Positions 28,568 to 38,085 of a stretch of 64,000 nt of DNA are shown here, in pieces (position 1 is the first letter of the stretch; each line of letters starts with the position of its first letter). The stretch covers positions 340,044-404,043 of the forward strand of contig CAJNDS010002245.1 in NCBI GenBank assembly GCA_905221605.1, written 5' to 3'. The translations under genes were made by a program, and so were the position numbers. The notes below the pieces were generated by a model. The model did no database searches and was not told the origin of the DNA. It was given only the letters and a program-made list of their open reading frames with translations. The DNA comes from Symbiodinium natans. Lineage: Eukaryota; Sar; Dinophyceae; Suessiales; Symbiodiniaceae.

Positions 28568-28720
28568 ATGGCAAAAGCTAGATTTGACGCGTCCAGATGT
28601 TCAATACATGACAACCACAGTATGCCCAAATCTCTGCACATGACAGTAAATTGGCCTCTTGCATGTCCCGGAAAAGAGTGCTCGACACCAGAATTGTTTT
28701 TAACACTTGACCTTGTTTGA
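28568..28720 (+). CDS. 50-codon open frame, ATG to stop
   Basis: MAKARFDASRCSIHDNHSMP, KSLHMTVNWPLACPGKECST, PELFLTLDLV, TGA. No repeat in it; flanked by G-strand arrays. No family recognised; could be a small gene or a terminal exon. Confidence 0.4.
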   Translation: MAKARFDASRCSIHDNHSMPKSLHMTVNWPLACPGKECSTPELFLTLDLV

Positions 28721-29164
28721 GGGTTTATGTTTGGTGCTCGCCATAGCCCCTCGAGCCTTGAACCCTAGGCCCTAGTGTCCCAAAACTCCCGGATGGGAGA
28801 ACTAGTCTAGGGTTGAGGGTTTAGGGTTTAGGGTTTAGGGTTTAGGGTTTAGGGTTTAGGGTTTAGGGTTTCAAGCCCTAGGCTCATGTTACGACCCCAC
28901 CATCGGCACGCCGAAACCCCCAACCCTAAGGCCTAAACCGAAAATTGGTATTCCTGGTTTTCGGCTTAGGGTTTGGGGTTTGGGGTTTAGGGTTTAGGGT
29001 TTAGGGTTTAGGGTTTAGGGTTTAGGGTTTAGGGTTTAGGGTTAAGGGTTAAGGGTTAAAGGTTAAGGGTTAAGGAAAGGTTTTGGCTTAGAGTTCAGGG
29101 TTCAGGTGTTAGACTGGCGATGTCGGAGGAGGGGACAAAGTCAACCTCGAGCCGTAGACCCAAA

Positions 29165-29300
29165 AAGCATTAATTCAGCTAGCCTTGAACCCTAAACCCT
29201 AAACCCTAAACCCTAAACCCAAAACCCTAAACCCTAAACCCTAAAAGCACTAATTCAGCTAGTCTTGAACCTTACAGCAGTAAGTCAGCTAGTTCACAAC
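29165..29300. repeat. threefold short duplication around CCCTAAA units
   Basis: TTAATTCAGCTAGCCTTGAA, CTAATTCAGCTAGTCTTGAA and AGTAAGTCAGCTAGTTCACA are three diverged copies, the first two separated by a CCCTAAA array. Confidence 0.8.
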
Positions 29301-29495
29301 CCTAAGCCGCAGACCCGAAACCAGGATAGGGTATTGGGTTGAAGGGATGCAGGCGCGAGCGCCTGGGGCCGTGGCAAGGGCGTAAGGCTCTAAGAGCTCA
29401 GGGAGTTGGTGTAGATGGAGGGCTTAGGGTTTAGGGTTTAGGGTTAACCCTAAACCTAAACCCTAGAGTTTGGGGTTTAAGCTTCAGGTTCAGGG

Positions 29496-29587
29496 TTCGT
29501 GAGGCCCTTGTTCTTCGGCTTCGTCCTGACCTCCCTCCTCGCTGTTGCGCTGCCTGCTGGAGGCGACGCCGCCAGCCAGAAGCCCAC
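29496..29587 (+). CDS. candidate exon, signal-peptide or membrane-helix-like
   Basis: FVRPLFFGFVLTSLLAVALP then AGGDAASQKP: a positive residue, a 16-residue hydrophobic core and a small-residue region look like a signal or transit sequence. No ATG in frame directly upstream. Confidence 0.45.
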
Positions 29588-29826
29588 ACCCCAAAACCCC
29601 CAAACCCTAAACCCTCAAACACCCCCAAACACCCCCAACCCCCAAATCCCAAACGCTAAACCCTAAACCCCAAACCCTAAACCCTATTTCGATGCTGCGA
29701 AGAAAACGTTGAAGCCGTCGTCCTCCCCAAGCTTCTTGCCTTTGGGGGTTTAGGGTTTAGGGTTTAGGGTTTAGGGTTAAGGGTTTAGGGCTAAGGGTTA
29801 AGGGTTTAAACGGTTTAGGGTTTAGG

Positions 29827-29929
29827 GTTTGCAGGCGGCGGCAGAGGTGGGATGCTTGGGCGGGATTCGGCCACTGCCCAGGCGCTCCCCCGAAAGGCCC
29901 AACATTCGCAAATCATCGCGCAACCTTCA
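29827..29929 (+). CDS. candidate exon next to a MITE
   Basis: GTTTGCAG acceptor, then frame GMLGRDSATAQALPRKAQHS and QIIAQPST, stopping within the first bases of the family A element at 29,932. A preceding island (29,686-29,742) has two short open frames. Confidence 0.4.
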
Positions 29930-29931
29930 AC

Positions 29932-30039
29932 TTAGTATCTGAGTGAGTACACTTTACACATTTTGGGATACTATAACCCCCTATAACTATAGAACTGAAA
30001 GTGTACACTTTTTGGGGGCTTATGAACTCAGCAACTAAG
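29932..30039 (+). mobile_element. MITE family A, copy 2
   Basis: TTAGTATCTGAGTGAGTACA ... GAACTCAGCAACTAAG, flanked by TCAAC and TCAAA (5-bp target site, 4 of 5 identical). Contains the family's GGGATACTATAACCCCCTAT and GAACTGAAAGTGTACACTTT. Confidence 0.88.
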
Positions 30040-30165
30040 TCAAAGCCAAGTAGCACCAGCAATAAGAGCAAGATTAGCAACAACACTTCAAACACCCCCA
30101 GCCCTATAAAAACCTAAACCCTTATAAACCCTAAACCCTAAACCCTAAACCCTAAACCCCCTAAA

Positions 30166-30258
30166 AAGCAAACGAGTCAAGGCCTAGCAGCCAGCTCGGC
30201 TCTCGGCGGCATCGCCGGGCGTGCGGCCACGTTGGCCGCCGCGTGGCCTGCTTTGCAC
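30166..30258 (+). CDS. candidate exon, Ala-rich
   Basis: KQTSQGLAASSALGGIAGRA then ATLAAAWPALHL between C-strand and G-strand repeats. Strong Ala/Leu composition, possibly part of a transit peptide or helix. Confidence 0.45.
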
Positions 30259-30367
30259 CTAGGGTTTAGGGTAGGGTTTAGGGTTTAGGGTTTAGGGTTT
30301 TAGGGTTTAGGGTTTAGGGTTTTAGGGTTGTAGGGTTTAGGGTTTAGGGTTTAGGGTTTAGGGCTTG

Positions 30368-30434
30368 GGGGTTGTCCCAAAAGCGGTGAGGCGTGCGTTG
30401 TGCTAGGGCGTACAGTGGACAAGTGGAGAGAAGG
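30368..30434 (+). CDS. candidate terminal exon
   Basis: GCPKSGEACVVLGRTVDKWR then EG and TGA. Short but well formed. Confidence 0.3.
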
Positions 30435-30518
30435 CTGAGTCTGAGGGCTTGTTGAAGCGTCAATGTGGGGGTTTCCGAAATTGGGGGGGGGGGGGGTGGG
30501 TGTATCTTATTGAGGTCC

Positions 30519-30625
30519 CTAAACCCTAAACCCTAAACCCTAAACCCTAAACCCTAAACCCTAAACCCTAAACCCTAAACCCTAAACCCTAAACCCTATA
30601 AACCCTAAACCCTAAACCCTAAACT
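30519..30625 (-). repeat. (CCCTAAA)n array
   Basis: About 15 units after a poly-G tract (30,482-30,496). Confidence 0.96.
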
Positions 30626-30804
30626 GAGGGGATGCTACTATTTGTGGGTCTATGTTACCCCTTATTATCCTACACCCCCCATGTGGGCTTGAAGACGTCC
30701 TGTGCCTCTGCGAAGAGCGCTCTCTAAACCACCTATAGGGTGCTACCCTAAACCCTAAACCCTAAACCCTAATCCCTAATCCCCAATCCCTAATCCCTAA
30801 TCCC

Positions 30805-30890
30805 TATGTCCGTGTTCAGGTTTCTGGGCTTCTCTCATTCGATGAGAACCCTGCGCCCCTTTCACCCTATTTCCCAAAGAGAATCTCCCC
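30805..30890 (+). CDS. candidate exon
   Basis: YVRVQVSGLLSFDENPAPLS then PYFPKRISPGP, ending where the family E/F element (30,891) starts. Protein-like; the frame even continues through the element. Confidence 0.4.
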
Positions 30891-30972
30891 AGGACCCAGA
30901 GTAGTTTCCGATATAAGCCCCTTTATTCCAAAAAGGGCACCCTTCGCATTCCTAGGTTAGTCTTGGGTCTAG
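30891..30972 (+). mobile_element. MITE family E/F, short copy
   Basis: AGGACCCAGAGTAG ... AAAAAGGGCACCCTTC ... TTAGTCTTGGGTCT, matching the ends and interior of copies at 21,361 and 31,424. Confidence 0.75.
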
Positions 30973-31210
30973 AGAAAGATGTACGGTTCAGGAGTTAGGA
31001 GAAACCTGTCACTCCTAAACCCTACAACGGAGCAGGTTATTACCCGCAAATCTGGGCCACAACCCCAAACTAGTAGGTAGGTGGAGCCCCAGATAGGAAC
31101 TACAAGAGAGAGACCCTAAACCCTAAACCTTAAACCCTAAACCCTAAACCCCAAACCCTAAACCCTAAACCCTAAACCCTAAACGCAACAGAGAGAGAGA
31201 GAGAGAGAGA

Positions 31211-31292
31211 GATGCTGGCCCAAGAGCCATATCAAGGCTGCCCCTGCAGTTCTGCACCCTGGCTTGGGTTCCTTCAAAAAAATTCAAGTTTG
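31211..31292 (+). CDS. candidate exon
   Basis: After a (GA)n tract: AGPRAISRLPLQFCTLAWVP then SKKFKF. C-strand repeats to the left, G-strand to the right. Family unknown. Confidence 0.4.
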
Positions 31293-31344
31293 GGGGTTGA
31301 GGCTCTGGGGTTTAGGGTTTAGGGTTTAGGGTTTAGGGTTTAGG

Positions 31345-31600
31345 GTTGAGGATGGTTTTTTGGGGTTTTAGGACAGTCCTATTTGCGGTCCTCGGAGACG
31401 TTAGGATGCTTGGGACACTGAAAACTAGGACCGGGAGTAGGCCCTTTTTTTCTTTTTTTTTAGGGTTGGGGGTTCCCTTACTGTATCATCCCCTTAAAAC
31501 CAAAAGGGCGCCCTTTTTTCTTCCTGGGTTACTCCCGGGGCCTAGCACAGCTTACGTTCTTGTGGATTCCGCGTCTTTCGGGATCCGAGCTTTGACTTAG
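31345..31600 (+). CDS. coding-like frame split by a family E/F element
   Basis: RTVLFAVLGDVRMLGTLK precedes, and AYVLVDSASFGIRALT with TAG follows, the element at 31,424-31,545; the frame is open through the element as well. AG stands at both element edges (ACTAG / CCTAG), so removal between the two AGs keeps the flanks joined. Suggestive of an element acting as an intron, not proven. Confidence 0.4.
31424..31545 (+). mobile_element. MITE family E/F
   Basis: ACTAGGACCGGGAGTAGGCC at the left and GGGTTACTCCCGGGGCCTAG at the right are near-perfect inverted repeats; interior pyrimidine tract and AAAAGGGCGCCC as in other copies. Confidence 0.9.
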
Positions 31601-31919
31601 GGAGATGGGCTCAATGCTTATTTCTATACAGGTTTAGGGTGAAGGGCCAAGGGTTAAGGGTTCAGGGTTGAGGGTTTGGAGTTTAGGGTTTATGGTTTTA
31701 GGGCTTAGGGTTTGGGGTTTAGGTCTTAGGGGGTTTAGTGTTTGTGCCATGTACTACGCTGCTTTCCTGTAGACCCTGCAAACGACCACGCAACGTAATC
31801 TTCTTAGAACAGTCGAGTTGGGTTGCCTTGTTGGACATCGAAGGAGTCCGTGGGCTCTGAAACCCTGGCACCCCTAAACACAACCCACCTGCAACTCTGC
31901 AACCCTGAAATGGAACCTG

Positions 31920-32335
31920 TGTTTTTTTTTTGCTCGGCCAGCTCTTTTCCTTTTCCTTCTTTTTGCTCGGCCAGCCGCGTCCCGAGCAAAAAAAAACACG
32001 CCCGTGGCCAGCTCTTTTCCTTTTCCTTCTTTTTGCTCGGCCAGCCGCGTCCCGAGCAAAAAAAAGCCGCGCCCGGAGTGTTTTTTTTGCTCGGCCAGCC
32101 GCGTCCCGAACAAAAAAACAAAACGCGCCCCGGCCGCCCCGGAGTGTTTTTTGTTGCTGGGCCAGCCGCGTGCCGAACAACAAAACAAAACGCTCCCCGG
32201 CTGCCCCCGAGTGTTTTTTGTTGCTGGGCCAGCCGCGTGCCGAACAAAAAAAACGCGCCCGGAGTGTTTTGTTTTTTGCTCGGCCAGCCACGTGAGTTAC
32301 AAAAAGGCGTGCTGAGCAAAAAGCGTGCGGAACAA
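31920..32335. repeat. hairpin minisatellite (GCTCGGCCAGCCGCGT...)
   Basis: Six to eight units built on T(n)-GCTCGGCCAGCCGCG-TCCCGAGC-A(n): each unit is its own hairpin (GCTCGG pairs with CCGAGC, poly-T with poly-A), separated by GCGCCCGGAGTG. Two units have GCTGGGCC and GTGCCGAAC instead, a paired change that only partly keeps the stem. Stop-poor in all frames, which creates frames up to 228 codons on + and 216 on - with repeating SARGWPS or LLGQPRP; these are not genes. Confidence 0.93.
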
Positions 32336-32472
32336 AAAAACACTCTTACCACCCTGAAACCCAGAAACCTAGGAACCCCGAAGCCCCAAAACCATAAAGC
32401 CCTTACAAACATGAAACGCAGAAGCCCAAAAACCTTGAAACTCCCAGAGCCCAATATCGCCCTTATACGGAA

Positions 32473-32520
32473 GTTTTTTTTTTTTTTTTTGGGGGGGGGG
32501 GGTTCTTAAGCAAATAGTCC
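32473..32520 (+). mobile_element. family C element, right end only
   Basis: Poly-T then poly-G then TTCTTAAGCAAATAGTCC, matching the right end of the element at 2,701-2,853. Confidence 0.6.
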
Positions 32521-32553
32521 TAGACCCTGAAGCCTAAAACCTAAAGCCCTAAC

Positions 32554-32653
32554 CTAGTAGCTGAATAAGTACACTTCACACTTTTTGGGATGCCATAGTT
32601 CCCTGTAGAACTGAAAGTGTACACATGTTGGGCTTATGAACTCAGCAACTAAG
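32554..32653 (+). mobile_element. MITE family A, copy 3
   Basis: CTAGTAGCTGAATAAGTACA ... GAACTCAGCAACTAAG; about 100 bp, the most compact copy. A family G element follows after 7 bp. Confidence 0.85.
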
Positions 32654-32660
32654 CAAAAAC

Positions 32661-32765
32661 TTGGGATGTTCCCCCTTTTTCTAACAGTCCTTAATGGGAT
32701 TCTCGTACCCCGTATTATAATCCCTAATTTTTAAGGAGCTGTTAGTATAAGGGGGAACATCCCAA
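32661..32765. mobile_element. MITE family G, best copy
   Basis: TTGGGATGTTCCCCCTTTTT and TATAAGGGGGAACATCCCAA are inverted ends; inside CTAACAGTCCTTAA and AAGGAGCTGTTAG are also inverted. Other copies: 35,132, 38,230, 38,989 (partial), 47,821 and 50,217. Confidence 0.9.
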
Positions 32766-32769
32766 CCCT

Positions 32770-32885
32770 TATAAACCCTAAACCCTAAAACCCTAAAACC
32801 CTAAAACCCTAAAACCCTAAAACCCTAAAAGCCTAAAAGCCTAAAACCCTAAAACCCTAAAACCCTAAAACCCTAAAACCCTAAA
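32770..32885 (-). repeat. homogeneous CCCTAAAA octamer array
   Basis: About 14 units of an A-extended octamer, then CCCCTAAA units to 32,940. Chlamydomonas-type octamers read TTTTAGGG, which this strand matches, but in this window it is one local variant among many. Confidence 0.94.
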
Positions 32886-33096
32886 CCCCTAAACCCCTAA
32901 ACCCCTAAACCCCTAAACCCCTAAACCCCTAAACCCTAAACCCTAAACCCCAACACCCTAAACCACTAAACCCTAAAACCCTAAACCCCCAAAACCCTAA
33001 AACCCTAAAACCCCAAACCCGAACACCCTAAACCCCTCAACCCTAATAAGCCCTAAACCCCAAAAAACCCAAAAGGCAACTCATCCCGGCCTGTGA

Positions 33097-33153
33097 GGTG
33101 AACATGCATCTGTGCCGCTAGCGGTGGCCGTCCAGAAGGCGCCCTACACCCCT
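33097..33153 (+). CDS. candidate short exon
   Basis: GEHASVPLAVAVQKAPYTP running into CCCTAAG repeat. Short. Confidence 0.3.
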
Positions 33154-33196
33154 AAGCCCTGAACCCTAAGCCCTAAACCCTAAACCCAAGAAACCC

Positions 33197-33320
33197 TGAG
33201 CACTGTGTTCTCCCGCCTCTTCACAGGCTGGGTCCAGCGGTGGACTAGCTTTCGCCGTGCTCCCCAGCAGCAGCCATCTACGTCCCCAAACCTATTCCCT
33301 CCACCGACTTGTGGCTTAGG
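33197..33320 (+). CDS. candidate exon with CTCTTCACAG acceptor
   Basis: CCGCCTCTTCACAG may be an acceptor inside the island. After it one frame reads AGSSGGLAFAVLPSSSHLRP then QTYSLHRLVA and TAG; upstream-including frame reads LSTVFSRLFTGWVQRWTSFR. Both are open. Confidence 0.4.
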
Positions 33321-33448
33321 GTTTATAGGGTTTAGGGATAAACCCTAAACCCTAGACCTGCGTTAGTGTGAGGGAGAGCGAGAGAGTGAAGAACCTGATT
33401 CTAAGGTTTAAGGTTCAGGGTTTAGGGTTTAGGGTTTAGGGTTTAGGG

Positions 33449-33602
33449 TTCACTGGTTGTGCAATGCTGTTCTCCTGGGATTCTTTCGGGGATCACCCAC
33501 ATCGGGAGACTGGGCGTCTAACAAAGAGGCTCTCCCAGATGTGCTAACATCACCGAGGACGCTCAGCGATGCACTTGCAAAAGTTGCTGAAGTTGCTGAA
33601 CC
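33449..33602 (+). CDS. candidate exon, about 50 codons
   Basis: HWLCNAVLLGFFRGSPTSGD, WASNKEALPDVLTSPRTLSD, ALAKVAEVAEP. Longest single frame of this area and helix-like at the end. G-strand left, C-strand right (reversed polarity). Confidence 0.45.
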
Positions 33603-33855
33603 TAAACCCTATAGACCCTAAACCCTAAACCCTAAACCCTAAACCCTAAACCCTAAACCCTAAACCCCAAACCCCAAACCCTAAACCCTAAACCCTAAAC
33701 CCTAAACCCTAACCGACGAAATGATTTTTTCTTCCGCCTTCTGCAAGAATCACGGTCGAACCGTACACTGAAAACCCTAAACCCCATGCTTAACCCCCCC
33801 ACTTGTTGAAATTCCCTCGGCTGCCTTGGGTCCGGTTTAGGGTTTAGGGCTTAGG

Positions 33856-33945
33856 CTTTAATACGTTTTTTCGTTTCTGGGCTCCCCCTGTTGTAGCTAC
33901 TTATACCTAAAAAGTATAATACTTCTTCTCCGGGGTCTACTCCAG
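33856..33945 (+). mobile_element. dispersed element family L, copy 2
   Basis: Shares CTGGGCTCCCC, TAGCTACTTATACCTAAAAA and GGGGTCTACTCC with 39,297-39,410 and 11,175-11,291. Confidence 0.72.
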
Positions 33946-34082
33946 AGCTTTTAGGGTTTAGGGTTGAGGGATGTTTCTTCCTCACCTTGGGCAATCCCGA
34001 GGTCAGAGTCGTAGTGCCTAAACCCTAAACCCTAAACCCTAAACCCTAAAACCCTAAACCCTAAACCCTAAACCCTTTGCAG

Positions 34083-34167
34083 GAGCTCCGTTGCTTGGGG
34101 AAGCCCGAAAGCTCCTGAAAGAATTCGTCGAAGCCTGCTGGCCGGGGTGGCAAGCTGAGAACTGCAG
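34083..34167 (+). CDS. candidate internal exon with TTTGCAG and CAG|GTTTAG borders
   Basis: APLLGEARKLLKEFVEACWP then GWQAENC, bounded by CCCTTTGCAG and by CAG before GTTTAGG. Helical, convincing. The donor is the first unit of the G-strand array. Family unknown. Confidence 0.58.
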
Positions 34168-34762
34168 GTTTAGGGTTGAGGCTTTAGGGTTGAGGGTTTA
34201 GGGTTTAGGGTTTAGGGTTTAGGGTTTAGGGTTTAGGGTTAGGCTTTTCAGCCCGTCATCCAGTCGAGCTCCAAACCCAATTACCCCCAAATCCACTGAA
34301 GCCACTGAGACCACTAAGCCCTAAAGCCCTAATTCCTTGTTGAAAACTAAGCCAAGCAACAAAACCCGAAACCCTAAGCCCTGAACCCTAAGCCCCGAAC
34401 CCTGAACCCTAAACCCTAACCCGAAACCCGAGACCTTAACCCCGAAGTCCTTAGGCCTGTAAACTCTCAGCCAGCCCTAAGACCCAACGTCGCCCCAATC
34501 ATTTTCGTCATGTTTCATTCCATATAGGTACCCCCAAATGCCCCTAAACCCTAGCCCTAAACCCTAAACCCTAGCCCTAAACCCTAAACCCTAAAGCTTC
34601 TAAGCCCTATCTCTAGCTGTCCTTAACCCAAGGAACCCGAGGCCGAATCCCAAGGCCCCAGTAGCCCTAAAGCCCGTGTATGCTTTGGGGTTCAGGGTTT
34701 AGGTTTAGGGTTTAGGAAACCCTAAACCCTAAACCCTAAACCCTAAACCCTAAACCCTAAAC

Positions 34763-34873
34763 CCTCCTCCAAGAAGCCCTGAGTCCAGAGCCCCACAGGC
34801 TCGCCACGCTCCCGGCCATTTCCGCTGCCAGCGCAGCGGTCTTGCTGCGTTGCTGGGCTGCTAGGGTTTCGGT
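34763..34873 (+). CDS. candidate exon, Ala-rich helix
   Basis: EALSPEPHRLATLPAISAAS then AAVLLRCWAARVSV between C-strand and G-strand repeats. Confidence 0.45.
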
Positions 34874-34904
34874 GGGTTTAGGGTTTAGGGTTTCGGGTTT
34901 AGGG

Positions 34905-35022
34905 TTTAGGGTTTAGGGTTAGGGTTTAGGGTTTAGGGTTTAGGGTTTAGGGTTTAGGGTTTAGGGTTTAGGGTTTAGGGTTTAGGGTTTAGGGTTTAGG
35001 GTTTAGGGTTTAGGGTTTAGGG
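34905..35022 (+). repeat. (TTTAGGG)n array
   Basis: About 16 units right after the candidate exon. Stretch 35,030-35,290 is degenerate TTGGG-rich sequence with a family G copy. Confidence 0.96.
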
Positions 35023-35131
35023 TCTGGGGCTTCGGGCTTTCGACTTAAGACTTGGGTTGCGTGTTTTGGGTGTTGGGTGTTGGGCTTGTTTTGGTTATTG
35101 TTTGGGTTTGGGGTGCACTCGGACAGGCCCA

Positions 35132-35187
35132 GGATGGGGTACTATAATCCCTGTTAGGGACTGGTAGTATAAGGGGGAGCGTCCCAA
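35132..35187. mobile_element. MITE family G, short copy
   Basis: GGGGTACTATAATCCCTGTT then GGGACTGGTAGTATAAGGGG and GTCCCAA; lacks most of the left end. Confidence 0.7.
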
Positions 35188-35290
35188 CACATGGACGTAG
35201 TTGAGGGCTTAAGGTTTCGGACTTTGGGTTGTGTCAGTGGGTTCAGGGTTTGAGGTTTGGGGTTTAGGGTTTTCGGGTTTAGGGTGTAGG

Positions 35291-35385
35291 TTGGTCTTGT
35301 GGGCCCTGGAGTCTAGTGAATGGAGTAGGCTGGAGGTTTGTGGTGTCATGGTGGGCTTTATGAGCGCTCAGGGCCCAGGGCCTTA
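35291..35385 (+). CDS. candidate exon
   Basis: LVLWALESSEWSRLEVCGVM then VGFMSAQGPGP and TAG. Protein-like, no clear borders. Confidence 0.35.
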
Positions 35386-35653
35386 GTGCCTTAGGGTTCA
35401 GGGTTTAGGGTTCAGGGTTTAGAGTTCAGGGTTTAGAGTTTAGGCCCTTAGGGCTGGGTAGTTTCCGTTGACTGCAAAATCCATGTAGACCAATGAGCAA
35501 CACCAAGCACATGCCAGGCACGCAACATTCCAAGCACGAAGCTTTTCAATTGCTACCACAACCTAAACACCAAAGCCCTGAGCCCCAAACCCCTGAAACC
35601 CTGAATCTGAAACCCAAGCCCGAAACCCTAAGCCCGAAACCCGAAACCCGAAA

Positions 35654-35778
35654 CCCTAAACCCTAAACCCTAAACCCTAAACTCTAAACCCTAAACCCTA
35701 AACCCTAAACCCTAAACCCTAAACCCTAAACCCTAAACCCTAAACCCTAAACCCTAAACCCTAAACCCTAAACCCTAT
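35654..35778 (-). repeat. (CCCTAAA)n array
   Basis: About 17 units followed directly by a short open island (35,779-35,838, RGVMGFLGMARVPLGWPWYL) and then a G-strand array: the capped-exon arrangement in minimal form. Confidence 0.95.
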
Positions 35779-36030
35779 CGAGGTGTGATGGGCTTCCTCG
35801 GCATGGCCCGAGTGCCGCTGGGATGGCCTTGGTATTTGGGGTTTAGGGTTTAGGGTTTAGGGTCATAGGGTTTAGGGTTTAGGGTTTAGGGTTTAGGGTT
35901 TAGGGTTTAGGGTTTAGGGTTTAGGGTTTTGGGAACTTTAGCGGCGTTAAAGAAGCTTCCGGAGGTCTAGGGGATCTTTTCGGGTTTCGGATTCAGGGTC
36001 TAGGGTTGCTGTTCCCTGTGCAGGCTTTTC

Positions 36031-36150
36031 ATGGATTCCCCTACTACTCCCCTCTACCCCCCCCAGGTTCCCCATGATTAAGGTCATTGAAGGGGGGAAC
36101 CTAGGGGTCGTACAGAGGGTGGTTAGTGGGTGGTTAGTAGGCAAACCCAT
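36031..36150. mobile_element. MITE family D, copy 2
   Basis: ATGGATTCCCCTACTACTCC at the left; right part GTTAGTAGGCAAACCCAT. Interior CCCCCCAGGTTCCCC is shared with copy 1. Confidence 0.8.
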
Positions 36151-36325
36151 GCCCTCGTTCGACTTTTCACCAGGGTTTCGCGTTCTCCTCTTGTCTTTTT
36201 GTTTTCCTCGCTGCCCTCAGCAGGTGCTGGGCCCTAAACCCTACACCCCAGACCTCTTTAAGGTGGAGGGTTTAGGGTTTAGGGTTTCGGGTTTAGGGTT
36301 TAAGGTCTAGGGTTTCGGGTTGAGG

Positions 36326-36440
36326 GACCCGGCTGAAAACCCCGGCGGTTTTTTGTTCGTGTCCAGGAGCGAGGGACCAAGTATCGTCCTCGAAGCCCTG
36401 GGTATTTCACCCGAAATTCGGAGACCCCCGAAGAACTATA
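36326..36440 (+). CDS. candidate exon
   Basis: DPAENPGGFLFVSRSEGPSI, VLEALGISPEIRRPPKNYTV, running into an AT/AG microsatellite. GTGTCCAG inside could be an acceptor and CCCTGG|GTATTT a donor. Confidence 0.45.
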
Positions 36441-36507
36441 CAGTCCGTATATATGTATATATATATATATTCATAGATATATATATAGAGAGAGAGAGAG
36501 AGAGCGA

Positions 36508-36660
36508 GGGTTCTTAAGGGAGGAGGGTCAAGGGGGATCAAGGGGGGTAGGTAACCCCGGAAGGTCCCCGAATACTCCCCACTACCCCCTAAGGTCCCCA
36601 AAGCTTCCCTAAGGTTCTCGAGGTACCTACCCCCCATGAGCCCCCCTCCGTAAGGCCCCT
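36508..36660. mobile_element. MITE family B, copy 2
   Basis: GGGTTCTTAAGGGAGGAGGG at the left; the right end is GAGCCCCCCTCCGTAAGGC. Interior GGTACCTACCCCCC and CCCCGAATACTCCCCACTAC match copies 3 and 4. Confidence 0.8.
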
Positions 36661-36911
36661 ATATAACTCCTCACCGGAACCCCCCCCCCCCCACCCCCCC
36701 CAAAAAAAAAAGGGACCATATCTCTCTCACCCTAGAACATGCCAGCTTGAACACTTATATAGTGTTGAGGATTTACCCGAAACCCCAGACGCCGTAAGTT
36801 CAATCCCTGATCCCTAGAAACCTGTAACGCCCTCGGCCCCTGAAGCCCTTGAACCCTTAATCCTTCAAGACCCCAAACCCTAACCCACTAAACCCTACGC
36901 CCTAAACCCTA

Positions 36912-37031
36912 AACCCTGAACCCTGAACCCTGAACCCTGAACCCTGAACCCTGAACCCTGAACCCTGAACCCTAAACCCTAAACCCTAAACCCTAAACCC
37001 TAAACCCTAAACCCTAAACCCTAAACCCTAC
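36912..37031 (-). repeat. CCCTGAA array passing into CCCTAAA
   Basis: Nine identical CCCTGAA units directly joined to about ten CCCTAAA units: a single-base variant spread as a block. Confidence 0.95.
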
Positions 37032-37123
37032 CAACTTCGAGGCTTGGTGCCATTTGGATCTCGGGCCTGGCTCTGAGCTTTCTCGCGGATAGCGGGGGAG
37101 TTCAGATGGAGCAGGCAGGAGAG
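37031..37123 (+). CDS. candidate internal exon with GTTAGG donor
   Basis: PTSRLGAIWISGLALSFLAD then SGGVQMEQAGE, donor GTTAGG. C-strand left, G-strand right. Confidence 0.5.
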
Positions 37124-37553
37124 GTTAGGGTTTGGGGTTTAGGGTTAGGGTTTAGGGTTTAGGGTTTGGGGTTTAGGGTTTAGGGTTTAGGGTTTAGGCT
37201 TTAGGGTTTAGGGTCTTGAGGGACCCTAAACCCGAAACCGGGTCTAGGGTTTAGGGAGGGTTTAGGGTTTAGGGTTTAGGGTTTGGGGTTTCGGGTTTAG
37301 GGTTTAGGGTTTAGGGTGGTTCAGGGCTTATGTTTTTTTTGGGCTGAAGCCTTAGGGCTTCTGGGCCTTGGGGTGAAAGCTTCAAGGGCTCTGCAGGTTC
37401 ATGGGTTTAGGGTTTAGGGTTTAGGGTTTAGGGTTTAATTAGGGTTTAGGGTTTAGGGTTTAGGGTTTAGGGTTTAGGGTTTAGGGTTCCAATCTTTAGG
37501 GTTTAGAGTTTAGGGAGGTTCGCCATAATGAGTAGGTGATGGAAGCCTTGCAG

Positions 37554-37665
37554 GTACCCTGGGTTAGAGGTTTCCGGAAGACATATTCTGATGTATAACC
37601 TGCTTCCCAACTCAGCCACCCGCAACCTTAAGGGGCATCCACATGCACAGTCCATCAGGACTCAG
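37554..37665 (+). CDS. candidate internal exon with CAG/GT borders
   Basis: GCCTTGCAG acceptor; YPGLEVSGRHILMYNLLPNS then ATRNLKGHPHAQSIRTQ; CAG before GTTTAGG. Both borders good and composition convincing. Family unknown; the next exon is probably 37,880-37,987. Confidence 0.58.
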
Positions 37666-37879
37666 GTTTAGGGTTTAGGGTTTAGGGTTTAGGGTTTAGG
37701 GTTTAGGGTTTAGGGTTTAGGGTTTAGGGTTTAGGGTTTTAAAGTCTGTGGGCTTATGTTAGGGTTGTGATGGTTGTGAGGGTCTGAGGCCTGGCTCTCG
37801 ATTGAAGGATTGCTCCACCCAAAGGGTTTAGGGTTTAGGGTTTAGGGTTTACTTTTCTTGATACCGGAGCCCTATACAG

Positions 37880-37987
37880 TTAACCCTTGCGCGCGAGATT
37901 GGCCACTCGAACGAAGCTTTGCCTGACTGGTTTGTGATGCTGAGCAAGCCAGTCATGGGCGCCTCCGCTGCACGTTTTGGGTTTCAG
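37880..37987 (+). CDS. candidate internal exon, 36 codons, phase 0
   Basis: CCTATACAG acceptor; LTLAREIGHSNEALPDWFVM then LSKPVMGASAARFGFQ; CAG before GTTTTAGG. Exactly 108 bp. Convincing protein; family not recognised. With 37,031-37,123 and 37,554-37,665 it suggests one + strand gene. Confidence 0.6.
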
Positions 37988-38085
37988 GTTTTAGGGTTTG
38001 AGGCTTAGGGTTTAGGTGTCTGGATTGAACCCTAAACCCTAAACCCTAAACCCCAAACCCTAAAGCCCGGATTGGGTTTAGTGTT

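Noticed and set aside
31719-32509. Long frames of 190-228 codons on both strands
   Set aside because: They run through the hairpin minisatellite, contain the same peptide repeated, and exist in several frames at once because the repeat lacks stops.
32770-32885. Chlamydomonas-type telomere (TTTTAGGG)
   Set aside because: One local octamer block among many variants; the dominant unit is TTTAGGG.
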